Source: Deltaproteobacteria bacterium (GTDB taxonomy: Bacteria > Desulfobacterota > Desulfomonilia > UBA1062). From it: 7,509 bases of DNA. Positions 1-6,231 of this stretch are shown one piece after another. The stretch spans positions 1-7,509 of the forward strand of contig JAFGTK010000116.1 in assembly GCA_016934135.1 (NCBI GenBank), given 5' to 3'. Each line of letters opens with the position of its first letter. Position 1 is the first letter of the stretch. Below the pieces are notes generated by a model. It was not told where the DNA came from. It made no database searches and saw nothing but the letters and a program-made list of their open reading frames with translations. Made by a program: the position numbers and the translations under genes.

Positions 1-10
1 GAAACAGGAT

Positions 11-655
11 TTGAAAAAGATAGAAAAACTCTATGATTCACTGGCAAAAGAATATGCAGAGACATTCTCTGATGAACATGAAAAGAAACCGAAAGACCGG
101 GAAATGCTCATCAGATTCTCGCAGGAAACCAGGGGAAGAAGGCCTGTCTGGGATTTCGGATGCGGGCCCGGCCAGACCGCAGGATACCTGAAAAACCTGG
201 GTATTGAAATATCGGGGCTGGACCTCTCGGAAAAAATACTCGAACAGGCAAGATCGATTCACCCGGATATACCCTTCCAGAAGGGTAATATCCTTGAGCT
301 CGAATTTGAAAACAACTCCATAGCCGGTGTTGTGGCTTTCTACGCCATTGTTCACTTTACTCAGGAACAGGCAGAGAAAGCATTGCGCGAAATATTACGT
401 GTATTGCGGCCGGAAGGGATATTCCTTTTCACATACCACATCGGCGACGAGGCTATTCACATAGAAGAGTTTCTCGGCAAGAGAATCGATATAGATTTCA
501 TGTTCTTCACTACAGATTTTATTACCGGCTGTCTCAAGAAGACCGGGTTTGAAAATATAGAGGTGATAGAAAGAGAACCATATCCCGGCATGGAATATGA
601 AAGCCGCAGGGCCTATGTGTTTGCAAGGAAGCCTAAAGGACGAAAATCACCCTGA
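11..655 (+). CDS. Class I SAM-dependent methyltransferase
   Basis: This is a 214-residue Rossmann-fold methyltransferase of the small-molecule type (Methyltransf_11/25-like); the substrate cannot be read from the sequence. Motif I is DFGCGPG at residues 48-54, and the acidic residue that binds the SAM ribose is D71 in GLDLS. A GNI segment follows at 92-94, and the post-motif VLRPEG lies at 131-136, before the strand FLFTYH. The N-terminal YDSLAKEYAE segment is typical of the cap helix in this family, so the protein is close to full length. The assigned start is TTG at 11. The only purine run (AGGA, 6-9) is too close to serve it, and the frame is open back to base 2, so the real start may lie just left of the window. 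The next gene is 139 bases away, with no sign of coupling. The family call is secure; the acceptor is unknown. Confidence 0.88.
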   Translation: MKKIEKLYDSLAKEYAETFSDEHEKKPKDREMLIRFSQETRGRRPVWDFGCGPGQTAGYLKNLGIEISGLDLSEKILEQARSIHPDIPFQKGNILELEFENNSIAGVVAFYAIVHFTQEQAEKALREILRVLRPEGIFLFTYHIGDEAIHIEEFLGKRIDIDFMFFTTDFITGCLKKTGFENIEVIEREPYPGMEYESRRAYVFARKPKGRKSP

Positions 656-794
656 TGTGTATGTCGGGAATGAAGTTATTATTTAAAGATCGATATCTCC
701 CCTGAGAATCCCTTTATTGACTCGCGCCGTATACTTGTGAGAAACTTCAGTGTCCTGTAAAGTCGACTGTAAGAACCAGAAAGGGCGGAGTAAT

Positions 795-1544
795 ATGATA
801 AAAATACTGGCTGCAATCTTGTTTTTATCAACAATGTTTTTACCCATAGGGTGTTCGGTCACTAATAAAAAACAGGGTCTATCTGCCGGAGATGAAACCA
901 TCAAGACCGTTGTAGACAGGCTCATAGCCGGCGCGGAAACCGACGAACAAAAGATAGAGAAGATTTTTTATTTTGTACGTGATGAAATCAAATTCGGGTG
1001 GGTGTATCCGCAGGAAATCCCTGCGGAAGAGGTATTGAGAAACTCAAAAGGTGTCTGCATGCAGAAAACAAACCTTCTCGTGGCAATGGCACGTGAAGCA
1101 GGGTTAAAGGCCCGATTTCATTTTATGTATGTACACAAGAACGCATTGGAGGATTTCCTGCCTGAATATGCCTACGATAAGTGGGTGGATCCATTTCCGC
1201 ATACATTCCCCGAAGTATTCCTGAACGGCAAATGGATCTCCATGGAGCCGACAATTGACCGGGAGCTGCATGATATCTGCATCAAGAAAAAGATCAATTT
1301 CGGCAGATACGAAAACATAGTTAAAAAGGTGTCGATCGAGTTCTCAGCCGATGGCGTAAAAGGGCATCAGCAGTACTGGCATGCCGAAGGAAAAGATTCA
1401 TTCTATGGGGATGACCTGTCTAAATTCTCGGAATATTTGCACAAGAATATCCCATGGTACAAAAGGATGATGCAGCCGCTGATTTTCATACAGGCTGATA
1501 AAATCATGGATCGGATGAGGAAGGATCAGTGTCCAGACGCATAA
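795..1544 (+). CDS. Transglutaminase-like domain lipoprotein
   Basis: This is a 249-residue protein with a lipoprotein-type signal: basic MIK, a hydrophobic stretch, and a lipobox-like LPIGC ending at Cys20 (Pro at -3 is unusual). The mature part would be anchored in a membrane on the outer side of the cytoplasmic membrane. Residues about 50-155 read as a transglutaminase-like (papain-fold) domain: KGVCMQKTNLLVAMAREAG carries the presumed nucleophile Cys88, His136 lies in PHTFPEVFLNGKW, and the third position is Glu151 in SMEPT where relatives usually have Asp (DPT). Such domains act as proteases, amidases or transglutaminases; the activity here is unknown. The start was placed at ATG 795, not an in-frame ATG at 750, because GGCGGAG (784-790) sits 4 bases upstream of 795 and the signal peptide begins there. 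The C-terminal 90 residues have no motif I recognise. Confidence 0.82.
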   Translation: MIKILAAILFLSTMFLPIGCSVTNKKQGLSAGDETIKTVVDRLIAGAETDEQKIEKIFYFVRDEIKFGWVYPQEIPAEEVLRNSKGVCMQKTNLLVAMAREAGLKARFHFMYVHKNALEDFLPEYAYDKWVDPFPHTFPEVFLNGKWISMEPTIDRELHDICIKKKINFGRYENIVKKVSIEFSADGVKGHQQYWHAEGKDSFYGDDLSKFSEYLHKNIPWYKRMMQPLIFIQADKIMDRMRKDQCPDA

Positions 1545-1582
1545 CGGATCATATACGCATGAAATTTATATCCACACAAAAA

Positions 1583-1633
1583 CCCGGATGGATTCCAGCT
1601 TATTTACCGGGGCAGGACCTTTTAAAGGCCCGG
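1583..1633 (+). promoter_or_regulatory. Alternative GC-rich hairpin arms before the CGGC gene
   Basis: Three short GC blocks occur in the gap between the lipoprotein and CGGC genes: CCCGG (1583-1587), CCGGG (1607-1611) and CCCGG (1629-1633). The middle block can pair with either outer one. Inside the right-hand option is CCTTTTAAAGG (1618-1628), which can add a small 4-bp stem. No T-tract follows, so a simple intrinsic terminator is not supported. The arms are only 5 bp and could be coincidental; function is unknown. Confidence 0.22.
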
Positions 1634-1671
1634 GAATGTAACTCATCAGTCATTCAGGAAAAGGAGAAGAC

Positions 1672-2118
1672 ATGAAAGAGAAGAAAGGGATCGGCATAAT
1701 CATATGTGACCGCTACCGCAGATGCGCAGGCGGAAAGTGCTTGAGATCATTGCGAAACAGAGAAGGTGCATTCAGCAGATACAGCGATACAGAGGTTGAA
1801 CTTGTCGGGTACACTACCTGCGATGGCTGCCCCGGCGGCAATGTCGAATATGCTGTTGAGGAAATGAAGAAGAACGGGGCACAGGTGATTCATCTTGCCA
1901 CAGGGCTGGTTGTAGGGTATCCGCCATGCCCCTACATCACGTATTTTCATGATTTCATCACAACCAAATATGGCCTTGAAGTCGTCTACGGCACTCATCC
2001 CATACCTCAGAAATACCTCAACATGCACAGTCAGCTTGGAACATGGGATAAACCCGAATGGAAAAAGATCATTGAACCGACCATGGCTGACGGGGAAACA
2101 CGTTTATCATATGACTAG
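1672..2118 (+). CDS. CGGC domain-containing putative metal-binding protein
   Basis: This 148-residue soluble protein matches the CGGC domain family (a small Cys/His-rich domain proposed to bind metal, frequent in anaerobes; biochemical role not established). The defining motif is CDGCPGG at residues 50-56. Further cysteines are C12 (IICDRYRRC), C18, C23 (AGGKC) and C86 (YPPCPY), plus His74 and His109. The N-terminal layout (IGIIIC, then CAGGKCLRSLRNREGAF) follows the family pattern closely and the length is normal, so the gene looks intact. The ATG at 1672 has AAGGAG (1661-1666) 5 bases upstream. The gene stands alone, with 127 bases before it and 139 after. Iron-sulfur or zinc binding is inferred from the cysteines only. 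Confidence 0.85.
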   Translation: MKEKKGIGIIICDRYRRCAGGKCLRSLRNREGAFSRYSDTEVELVGYTTCDGCPGGNVEYAVEEMKKNGAQVIHLATGLVVGYPPCPYITYFHDFITTKYGLEVVYGTHPIPQKYLNMHSQLGTWDKPEWKKIIEPTMADGETRLSYD

Positions 2119-2150
2119 CGCTGACACTAGCACGGCAATGTTCGGGATGA

Positions 2151-2206
2151 CGTGCCGGAATCAGGGAACAAAGGCTGAAAGCAGGCCTTCTCAAAAAGGC
2201 GGCACG
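2151..2206 (+). promoter_or_regulatory. Nested inverted repeat downstream of the CGGC gene
   Basis: A perfect 7-bp inverted repeat, CGTGCCG (2151-2157) and CGGCACG (2200-2206), encloses a second stem CCTT (2186-2189) with AAGG (2196-2199), the inner 3' arm abutting the outer one so they could stack. It lies in the 139-base gap after the CGGC gene, with a -10-like TATAAT immediately beyond. No T-tract follows, so this is not a standard intrinsic terminator. It may be a 3' structure on the upstream transcript or an operator-like dyad. The pairing is seen; the role is inferred. Confidence 0.3.
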
Positions 2207-2214
2207 GTTATAAT
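2187..2214 (+). promoter_or_regulatory. Candidate promoter for the 2258-3384 gene pair
   Basis: A consensus -10 hexamer TATAAT lies at 2209-2214. The best -35-like element at usable spacing is TTCTCA (2188-2193, 15-base spacer), a 4/6 match and short spacing. Transcription would begin near 2221 and give a leader of about 37 bases before the TTG start at 2258. The -10 is convincing, the -35 is poor; a perfect hexamer can occur by chance. Confidence 0.32.
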
Positions 2215-2257
2215 CTCCTGTCGCGCCGGTTAATCCATCAGATAAGGTCAGAGACGA

Positions 2258-2806
2258 TTGGAAACATTTACAAGTCCAAAGGAATTCACTGCAGATCCAA
2301 GGTATCATAAAAACCGCCAGAATATACTGAAAACCCTTGATCTTCGTGCCATCGACCCGCCTGTTGCGGAACTCATTGAAGGCTTTGCCCTGCTCCCTCA
2401 GTGCTTCACCCTTCAATGCTGCTACGGGCACTTTCTATGCCATCCCGGGCAGGACACGCACAATCTTGAGAGGCTACCGGACAGGTTTGAGGGCAAGGTC
2501 ACCTATAGAATCGCATATATGGCCTTCTGTCTCGAAAACTCTCAGCAGGGCCGAAAATTGCGAGAGTCTCTCGAACATGTTCAGCTGCTTGATCCGGATT
2601 ATGTGCAGTTCGGATGTGCAGACTGGTTCTGGGAGAGGTACTGCAATTCTTACATTCTCCAGGTGGAGCCTGTTCGGCACAGGAGAAAGGACCAGATCGT
2701 TATAGATCACCAGGAGGCACTGCACATTGAGAAGATCAGAGACCTTTTTTTCATCAGGCTCAAGGAGATCCTTGAGATGTGTCCAGGCAGGAATGGTTCA
2801 GGCTGA
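2258..2806 (+). CDS. Uncharacterised Cys/aromatic-rich protein
   Basis: I cannot assign a function to this 182-residue cytosolic-looking protein. It has no signal peptide or membrane segment. Two blocks look conserved. The first is CFTLQCCYGHFLCHPG at residues 49-64, with Cys49, 54, 55 and 61 and two His. The second is YVQFGCADWFWERYCNSY at 115-132, followed by ILQVEPVRH. The run FTLQCCYGHF after a helix like ELIEGFALLP loosely recalls the serine/cysteine-SGR region of the TYW3/Taw3 tRNA wybutosine family, but the SxSGR signature is absent, so this is only a hint. The C-terminus is a charged helix with a final Cys175. The start is TTG at 2258 with a weak AAGG (2244-2247) 10 bases upstream. 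The endonuclease V-like gene begins 50 bases downstream and the two may be cotranscribed. The reading frame is intact and the protein is probably real. Confidence 0.72.
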   Translation: METFTSPKEFTADPRYHKNRQNILKTLDLRAIDPPVAELIEGFALLPQCFTLQCCYGHFLCHPGQDTHNLERLPDRFEGKVTYRIAYMAFCLENSQQGRKLRESLEHVQLLDPDYVQFGCADWFWERYCNSYILQVEPVRHRRKDQIVIDHQEALHIEKIRDLFFIRLKEILEMCPGRNGSG

Positions 2807-2856
2807 CCAGGGCATCCAGACAGTATATGCACACTTAAAACCGGCAAGGATGATTC

Positions 2857-3384
2857 ATGCCCGATATAGTTGCGGTTGATACAGCATATTCTGCAGACAA
2901 GGCAGTTACAGCAGGCGTCCTCGTACATGTCTGGGACCAGGCCCTGCCCGAAGATGCGTTTATATCGGAAACAGCCGCTGCGTCTGAATACATATCAGGA
3001 CAATTCTACAAACGGGAACTGCCCTGCATCCTGAACTTCCTGAAAGAGGTTTCATGGAGGCCTGACATTATCATCATCGACGGATATGTCTTTCTCGCAG
3101 AGAACACAAAAGGGCTGGGTCAGCACCTGTACGAAGAGATGGAAAAGACCATCCCTGTTATCGGTGTTGCAAAGAGACCTTTTGCCGGCAATACAACAGC
3201 TTTACCCGTTTACCGTGGTTTATCAAAAAGACCCCTTTATGTCACTGCTGCAGGTATTTCTCTGCTGGAAGCAGCACAGCATATCAAAAGCATGTACGGC
3301 AATTACAGGATTCCGGTTATACTCAAGGCAGTGGACAACTTATCGAAGAATCCGGGCCTGCTTAGTACATACACAAGGAGATAG
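2857..3384 (+). CDS. Short divergent endonuclease V-like protein
   Basis: This 175-residue protein is homologous to endonuclease V, the RNase H-fold enzyme that nicks DNA or RNA near deaminated bases such as inosine. The acidic metal ligands are retained: Asp8 in VAVDTAYS, Glu54 in FYKRELP, and Asp75 in IIIIDGY. The IGVAK segment with Lys106 and the C-terminal RIP...KAVD (Asp160) also match. It differs from classical EndoV in several ways: it is about 45 residues shorter; the DGHGI-HPR loop is replaced by DGYVFLAENTKG; the PYIP wedge position reads EYIS (44-47); and the E. coli catalytic His214 (ATGHRVS) aligns without gaps to Ala132 in VTAAGIS. I believe this pattern is shared by a distinct short subfamily, so it need not mean a dead enzyme, but standard EndoV activity is uncertain. 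ATG 2857 is preceded by AAGGA (2846-2850), 6 bases away. Confidence 0.8.
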   Translation: MPDIVAVDTAYSADKAVTAGVLVHVWDQALPEDAFISETAAASEYISGQFYKRELPCILNFLKEVSWRPDIIIIDGYVFLAENTKGLGQHLYEEMEKTIPVIGVAKRPFAGNTTALPVYRGLSKRPLYVTAAGISLLEAAQHIKSMYGNYRIPVILKAVDNLSKNPGLLSTYTRR

Positions 3385-3560
3385 AGACTGCCCTTCAGCG
3401 CCTGCAATGTCTTATTCAGCTTGATATCGCGCAGAAGCCTATATAGTATGGGACTCGAATTTATGAGACAGGGCATGAACACCATGGGAACATAAACTTG
3501 GCCAATGCTTATATAATTATTCTGCTGATAATCAATGCCGCTGGCTGGTACTATGATTGA
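3366..3560 (+). pseudogene. Possible gene remnant in the 185-base gap
   Basis: The gap between the endonuclease V-like and flavoprotein genes contains, in a frame different from the upstream gene, a protein-like stretch. It opens just inside the end of that gene and reads EIETALQRLQCLIQLDIAQ before TAG at 3444-3446. It then continues in the same frame to a hydrophobic segment LANAYIIILLIINAAGWYYD ending at TGA 3558-3560. There is no ATG, GTG or TTG ahead of the first part, and only TTG 3498 ahead of the second. It could be a decayed gene, but the Ile-rich part is also what an AT-rich promoter region gives when translated. Low confidence; no homologue recognised. Confidence 0.15.
3506..3517 (+). 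promoter_or_regulatory. Candidate -10 region for the flavoprotein-alkyltransferase operon
   Basis: TATAAT lies at 3512-3517 in a locally AT-rich stretch, with an overlapping extended-type reading TGC TTATAT (3506-3514). No good -35 hexamer is found 16-18 bases upstream. Transcription from here would give a leader of about 46 bases before ATG 3570. It is the best promoter candidate in the gap but rests on one hexamer. Confidence 0.28.
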
Positions 3561-3569
3561 AGGGGTTTC

Positions 3570-4823
3570 ATGAAGACACCATATGACCTTGCAATAATCG
3601 GGGCCGGCCCTGCCGGCATGATGGCTGCGGTACGCGCATCACAGTGCGGGGTAAAGGTCGTTGTGCTGGAGAAGAACCGCACCCCGGGTATCAAACTGCT
3701 GATGACCGGCAAGGACCGTTGCAACATAACGAATGCACAGACAGACCCTCTTAAGTTTGCCGATCATTTCGGAAAGAACGGCAAATTCCTCCTCAGTGCA
3801 CTGTATTGTTTCGGCGTGGAGGAGACTCTCCGGTTCTTTAATGAAAACACAGTACAAACAAAAGTTGAACGGGGCGGCCGGGTATTCCCGGAAAGCGACC
3901 AGGCAAAAGATGTGCAGGAGCTGTTTCTAAGGCTCTTGAAGGAACATGGCATCGTGCTGCTTTGCAATTCAAAAGTTAAGACAATTGTACACCGGCAAAA
4001 CGCAATAGAGAAGATCGTTCTCGATAATGATAAAGAGATCATAGCCAGGAATTACCTCATCAGCACAGGCGGGCTGTCCTACCCGAGAACAGGCTCCACA
4101 GGCGACGGATATACCTGGGCCAAGCAACTGGGACATACCGTAATAAAACCGCAACCCTCACTCACCCCGGTCCTGGTAAAGGAGCCATGGGTTAAAGAAC
4201 TGGAAGGTTTAAGCCTGAAAAACGTATCCATCAGCGTGTATCAGGATAACAAAAAAAAGGATGAACGATTCGGAGAGGCCTTGTTCACAGATTCCGGTCT
4301 GAGCGGGCCGATCATCCTGGACATGAGCAAATCCATAGGAAATCTGCTGGCTCTCGGACAGGCAAAGCTGTTCATAGATTTCAAGCCCGCACTTGACTTC
4401 AATGTGCTGGACAAAAGACTGCTGCGGGATTTTGAAGAGAACAAAAACAAGGCAATCAAGAATATTCTTCCCGGTCTGCTTCCGAAGAAACTTATCCCTG
4501 TGATCATCTCCCTTGCACAGATCGACCCCGAGAAAAAGGGCAACTCCATTACAAAGGACGACCGCAAAAGGCTGCGCCTGCTGTTAAAGGAATTCCCGCT
4601 TACCGTAAAGTCTCTCCTCGGATTCAACAAGGCAATCATTACTTCAGGAGGCATATCATTGAAAGAGATCGACCCGAAAACAATGCGATCGCGGATTATA
4701 CGGAATCTATTCTTTGCAGGAGAGATTATCGATCTCGACGGACCTACAGGCGGATATAACCTGCAGGTCTGCTGGAGCACCGGATATCTTGCCGGAGAAC
4801 AGGCAGCACGTGCAGGCGGGTGA
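3570..4823 (+). CDS. YhiN/HI0933-type FAD-dependent oxidoreductase
   Basis: This 417-residue flavoprotein belongs to the HI0933/YhiN/BaiN family (also annotated as aminoacetone oxidase family FAD-binding enzyme), which has full-length members of about 400 residues. The dinucleotide-binding motif is IIGAGPAGMMAA (GAGPAG at 11-16), with the ribose-binding acid Glu34 in VVLEK. The family signature KLLMTGKDRCNITN lies at 42-55, the second FAD contact ISTGGLSYPRTGSTGDGY at 164-181, FTDSGLSGP at 239-247, and the C-terminal FAD motif FFAGEIIDLDGPTGGYN at 381-397. The physiological substrate is unknown; some relatives in gut Clostridia reduce bile-acid intermediates, which cannot be inferred here. 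ATG 3570 has GAAGGGG (3559-3565) 4 bases upstream. The alkyltransferase begins 7 bases after its stop, so the two are almost certainly cotranscribed. Confidence 0.93.
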   Translation: MKTPYDLAIIGAGPAGMMAAVRASQCGVKVVVLEKNRTPGIKLLMTGKDRCNITNAQTDPLKFADHFGKNGKFLLSALYCFGVEETLRFFNENTVQTKVERGGRVFPESDQAKDVQELFLRLLKEHGIVLLCNSKVKTIVHRQNAIEKIVLDNDKEIIARNYLISTGGLSYPRTGSTGDGYTWAKQLGHTVIKPQPSLTPVLVKEPWVKELEGLSLKNVSISVYQDNKKKDERFGEALFTDSGLSGPIILDMSKSIGNLLALGQAKLFIDFKPALDFNVLDKRLLRDFEENKNKAIKNILPGLLPKKLIPVIISLAQIDPEKKGNSITKDDRKRLRLLLKEFPLTVKSLLGFNKAIITSGGISLKEIDPKTMRSRIIRNLFFAGEIIDLDGPTGGYNLQVCWSTGYLAGEQAARAGG

Positions 4824-4830
4824 GTAGCTT

Positions 4831-5451
4831 ATGAGAACAATGCATTATCAATCCATTAATAAGGGCTCGAAAGATTCAACCATCAATCGTATAAAAAAAC
4901 CGTCAGGGGAACATGTATATTTCTGCCTGCGCAGCAGCGCCTTCGGACCTTTAGCGGTTGTCTGGTCGTACATCGAGGGGCACGCGAGCATCAGCCGGGT
5001 TCTTATAACCGGCAGCCGGGGGAGCATTCATAAACAGCTGCAGGCAGCATATACAAACGCAGAACAGAGTTCGTGCTCTGAGATCGATATGACAGCCGAC
5101 CGGATAGAGGCATTCTTAAGCGGTGAAGATATCCGGTTTACCATCGATCTGCTCCGTTTCGATCTCTGTTCGGATTTTCAGCAGAAGGTTCTGCGTGCCG
5201 AACACCGGATTCCACGTGGAAGCATAAGCACCTATAAGAAACTCGCAGAGATTATCGGCAATCCCGGAGGTGTAAGGGCTGTAGGTTCGGCATTGTCCAA
5301 CAATCCTTTCCCGATAATCATCCCATGTCACAGGGTTATCCGGACAGACGGGACACTCGGGGGATATCAGGGAGGCTGCGAGATGAAAAAAACTCTCCTT
5401 GAGATGGAAGGAATCCGGTTCGACAGCAACGGCAGGGTGGTTTTCTTTTGA
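4831..5451 (+). CDS. ogt: O6-alkylguanine-DNA alkyltransferase (methylated-DNA--cysteine S-methyltransferase)
   Basis: This 206-residue suicide DNA repair protein moves the alkyl group from O6-alkylguanine to its own cysteine. The active-site motif IPCHRVI places the acceptor at Cys166 with His167. By ungapped comparison with human MGMT, Tyr135, the arginine finger Arg149 (VRAVGSAL), Asn158 and Glu193 (LLEMEG) match Tyr114, Arg128, Asn137 and Glu172, so the catalytic set is complete. The DNA-binding wHTH domain covers about 113-200. The N-terminal 110 residues correspond to the divergent RNase H-like domain of Ogt/Ada and carry a roughly 25-residue extension before EHVYFC. There is no Ada regulatory domain. 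ATG 4831 has GGGTGAG (4818-4824) 6 bases upstream, which overlaps the stop codon of the flavoprotein gene and suggests translational coupling; ATG 4840 is a less likely alternative. Confidence 0.93.
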   Translation: MRTMHYQSINKGSKDSTINRIKKPSGEHVYFCLRSSAFGPLAVVWSYIEGHASISRVLITGSRGSIHKQLQAAYTNAEQSSCSEIDMTADRIEAFLSGEDIRFTIDLLRFDLCSDFQQKVLRAEHRIPRGSISTYKKLAEIIGNPGGVRAVGSALSNNPFPIIIPCHRVIRTDGTLGGYQGGCEMKKTLLEMEGIRFDSNGRVVFF

Positions 5452-5475
5452 TGTTATCATCCCTGTTTAATGGCT

Positions 5476-5514
5476 GCCGTTGATGGCTTTGGCAATATAT
5501 CGGATATAAACGGC
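5476..5514 (+). promoter_or_regulatory. Possible promoter flanked by a 6-bp dyad, upstream of the DUF2238 gene
   Basis: In the 105-base gap after the alkyltransferase, TTGATG (5480-5485) is followed by GATATA after 17 bases or TATAAA (5505-5510) after 19 bases. The segment is bracketed by GCCGTT (5476-5481) and its complement AACGGC (5509-5514), and GGCTGCC occurs twice as a direct repeat (5472-5478, 5512-5518). The arms could mark a repressor site, but each element is short and the promoter match is mediocre. Confidence 0.25.
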
Positions 5515-5556
5515 TGCCCACTGCAGGGTACATCGCTTGAGCAGAAAAGGGGATTT

Positions 5557-6174
5557 ATGAAGACATTATGGCTTATTGTGTTTGGAGGTTTTTTCGTCTG
5601 GTCGGCAATCGGACCCAAAGATTATTTCACCTGGTTTCTGGAGGTGATGCCTGCAATAATAGGGATTATAATACTGGGCCTGACTTATAAAAAGTTCCCC
5701 CTTACCAGACTGGTCTACATTCTTATTCTCATCCACTGCATCATCCTCATGGTCGGCGGACATTATACCTATGCAGAGGTGCCTTTATTCGACTGGATAA
5801 GGGATGTCTTTGGAGGCCAGCGGAACAACTACGACAAAGTGGGACATCTTGCACAGGGCTTTATCCCGGGTATTGTTGCACGGGAGATCATCATCCGCAA
5901 ATCAATTATCCACGGAAAGGCCTGTCTCAATTTCTTCATAGTATGCTTCTGCCTTGCCGTAAGTGCATTCTACGAGCTGATCGAATGGTGGGTGGCAATA
6001 TTATCAGGGGAGTCTGCAGAAGCATTCCTCGGCACGCAGGGATATGTCTGGGATACCCAGTCCGATATGGCATTGGCCCTTATGGGAGCAGTCCTCGCCT
6101 TGACACTGCTCGGAAGATATCATGATCATCAGCTCAACGCATCAGGATATCTGCCTGAGAATACCTTCAGATAA
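5557..6174 (+). CDS. DUF2238 (YjdF-type) multi-pass inner membrane protein
   Basis: This is a 205-residue integral membrane protein with hydrophobic segments at about 3-18, 24-42, 50-68, 122-147 and 168-186, and a possible short one at 98-112. The conserved polar motifs match the DUF2238/YjdF family of E. coli: GGHYTYAEVPL (67-77), YDKVGHLAQGF (92-102), FYELIEWW (138-145) and LGTQGYVWDTQSDM (158-171). The His, Asp and Glu residues inside or next to membrane segments suggest metal or substrate binding, but the family has no established function. Length agrees with E. coli YjdF. An in-frame ATG at 5470 would add 29 residues of non-family sequence without a ribosome binding site, so ATG 5557 was chosen; AGGGGA (5548-5553) lies just upstream. 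Neighbours give no functional clue. Confidence 0.88.
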   Translation: MKTLWLIVFGGFFVWSAIGPKDYFTWFLEVMPAIIGIIILGLTYKKFPLTRLVYILILIHCIILMVGGHYTYAEVPLFDWIRDVFGGQRNNYDKVGHLAQGFIPGIVAREIIIRKSIIHGKACLNFFIVCFCLAVSAFYELIEWWVAILSGESAEAFLGTQGYVWDTQSDMALALMGAVLALTLLGRYHDHQLNASGYLPENTFR

Positions 6175-6181
6175 TCAATTG

Positions 6182-6212
6182 CCGTATAATAATACTTGCA
6201 AAATATATACGG
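6182..6212 (+). promoter_or_regulatory. CCGTATA/TATACGG dyad in the dehydrogenase leader
   Basis: A perfect 7-bp inverted repeat, CCGTATA (6182-6188) and TATACGG (6206-6212), lies just after the DUF2238 gene and is followed by TCTTTACT. The left arm overlaps a -10-like TATAAT (6185-6190). The 17-base spacer makes a weak RNA hairpin, so an operator-type protein site is as plausible as a weak terminator. Confidence 0.3.
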
Positions 6213-6231
6213 TCTTTACTAACATTGCGGA

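Noticed and set aside
717..735. TTGACT followed by TATACT before the lipoprotein gene, resembling a sigma-70 promoter
   Set aside because: The two hexamers are only 7 bases apart, and neither has a good partner at 16-18 bases.
656..794. Gap between the methyltransferase and lipoprotein genes searched for RNA genes or a terminator
   Set aside because: No stable stem, T-tract or credible ORF seen beyond the lipoprotein ribosome binding site.
2337..2705. Second + strand open frame overlapping the uncharacterised gene
   Set aside because: Its translation is Arg/Ser/Thr-rich and low in motif content, while the 2258 frame shows conserved-looking blocks; it has no ribosome binding site.
3447..3495. 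Short + strand ORF starting at ATG 3448, Met-rich
   Set aside because: About 15 residues, no ribosome binding site and no recognisable pattern.
3498..3560. 21-residue membrane peptide from TTG 3498 ahead of the flavoprotein gene
   Set aside because: It has a weak start and weak ribosome binding site, and its hydrophobic character follows from an AT-rich, promoter-like stretch; kept only as part of the possible remnant.
4241..4780. Long open frame on the - strand inside the flavoprotein gene
   Set aside because: It is Ser/Arg-rich with no family motif and lies wholly within a well-supported gene on the other strand.
5470..5556. Upstream in-frame ATG extending the DUF2238 protein by 29 residues
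   Set aside because: There is no ribosome binding site, and the added residues precede a typical family N-terminus that has its own AGGGGA site.
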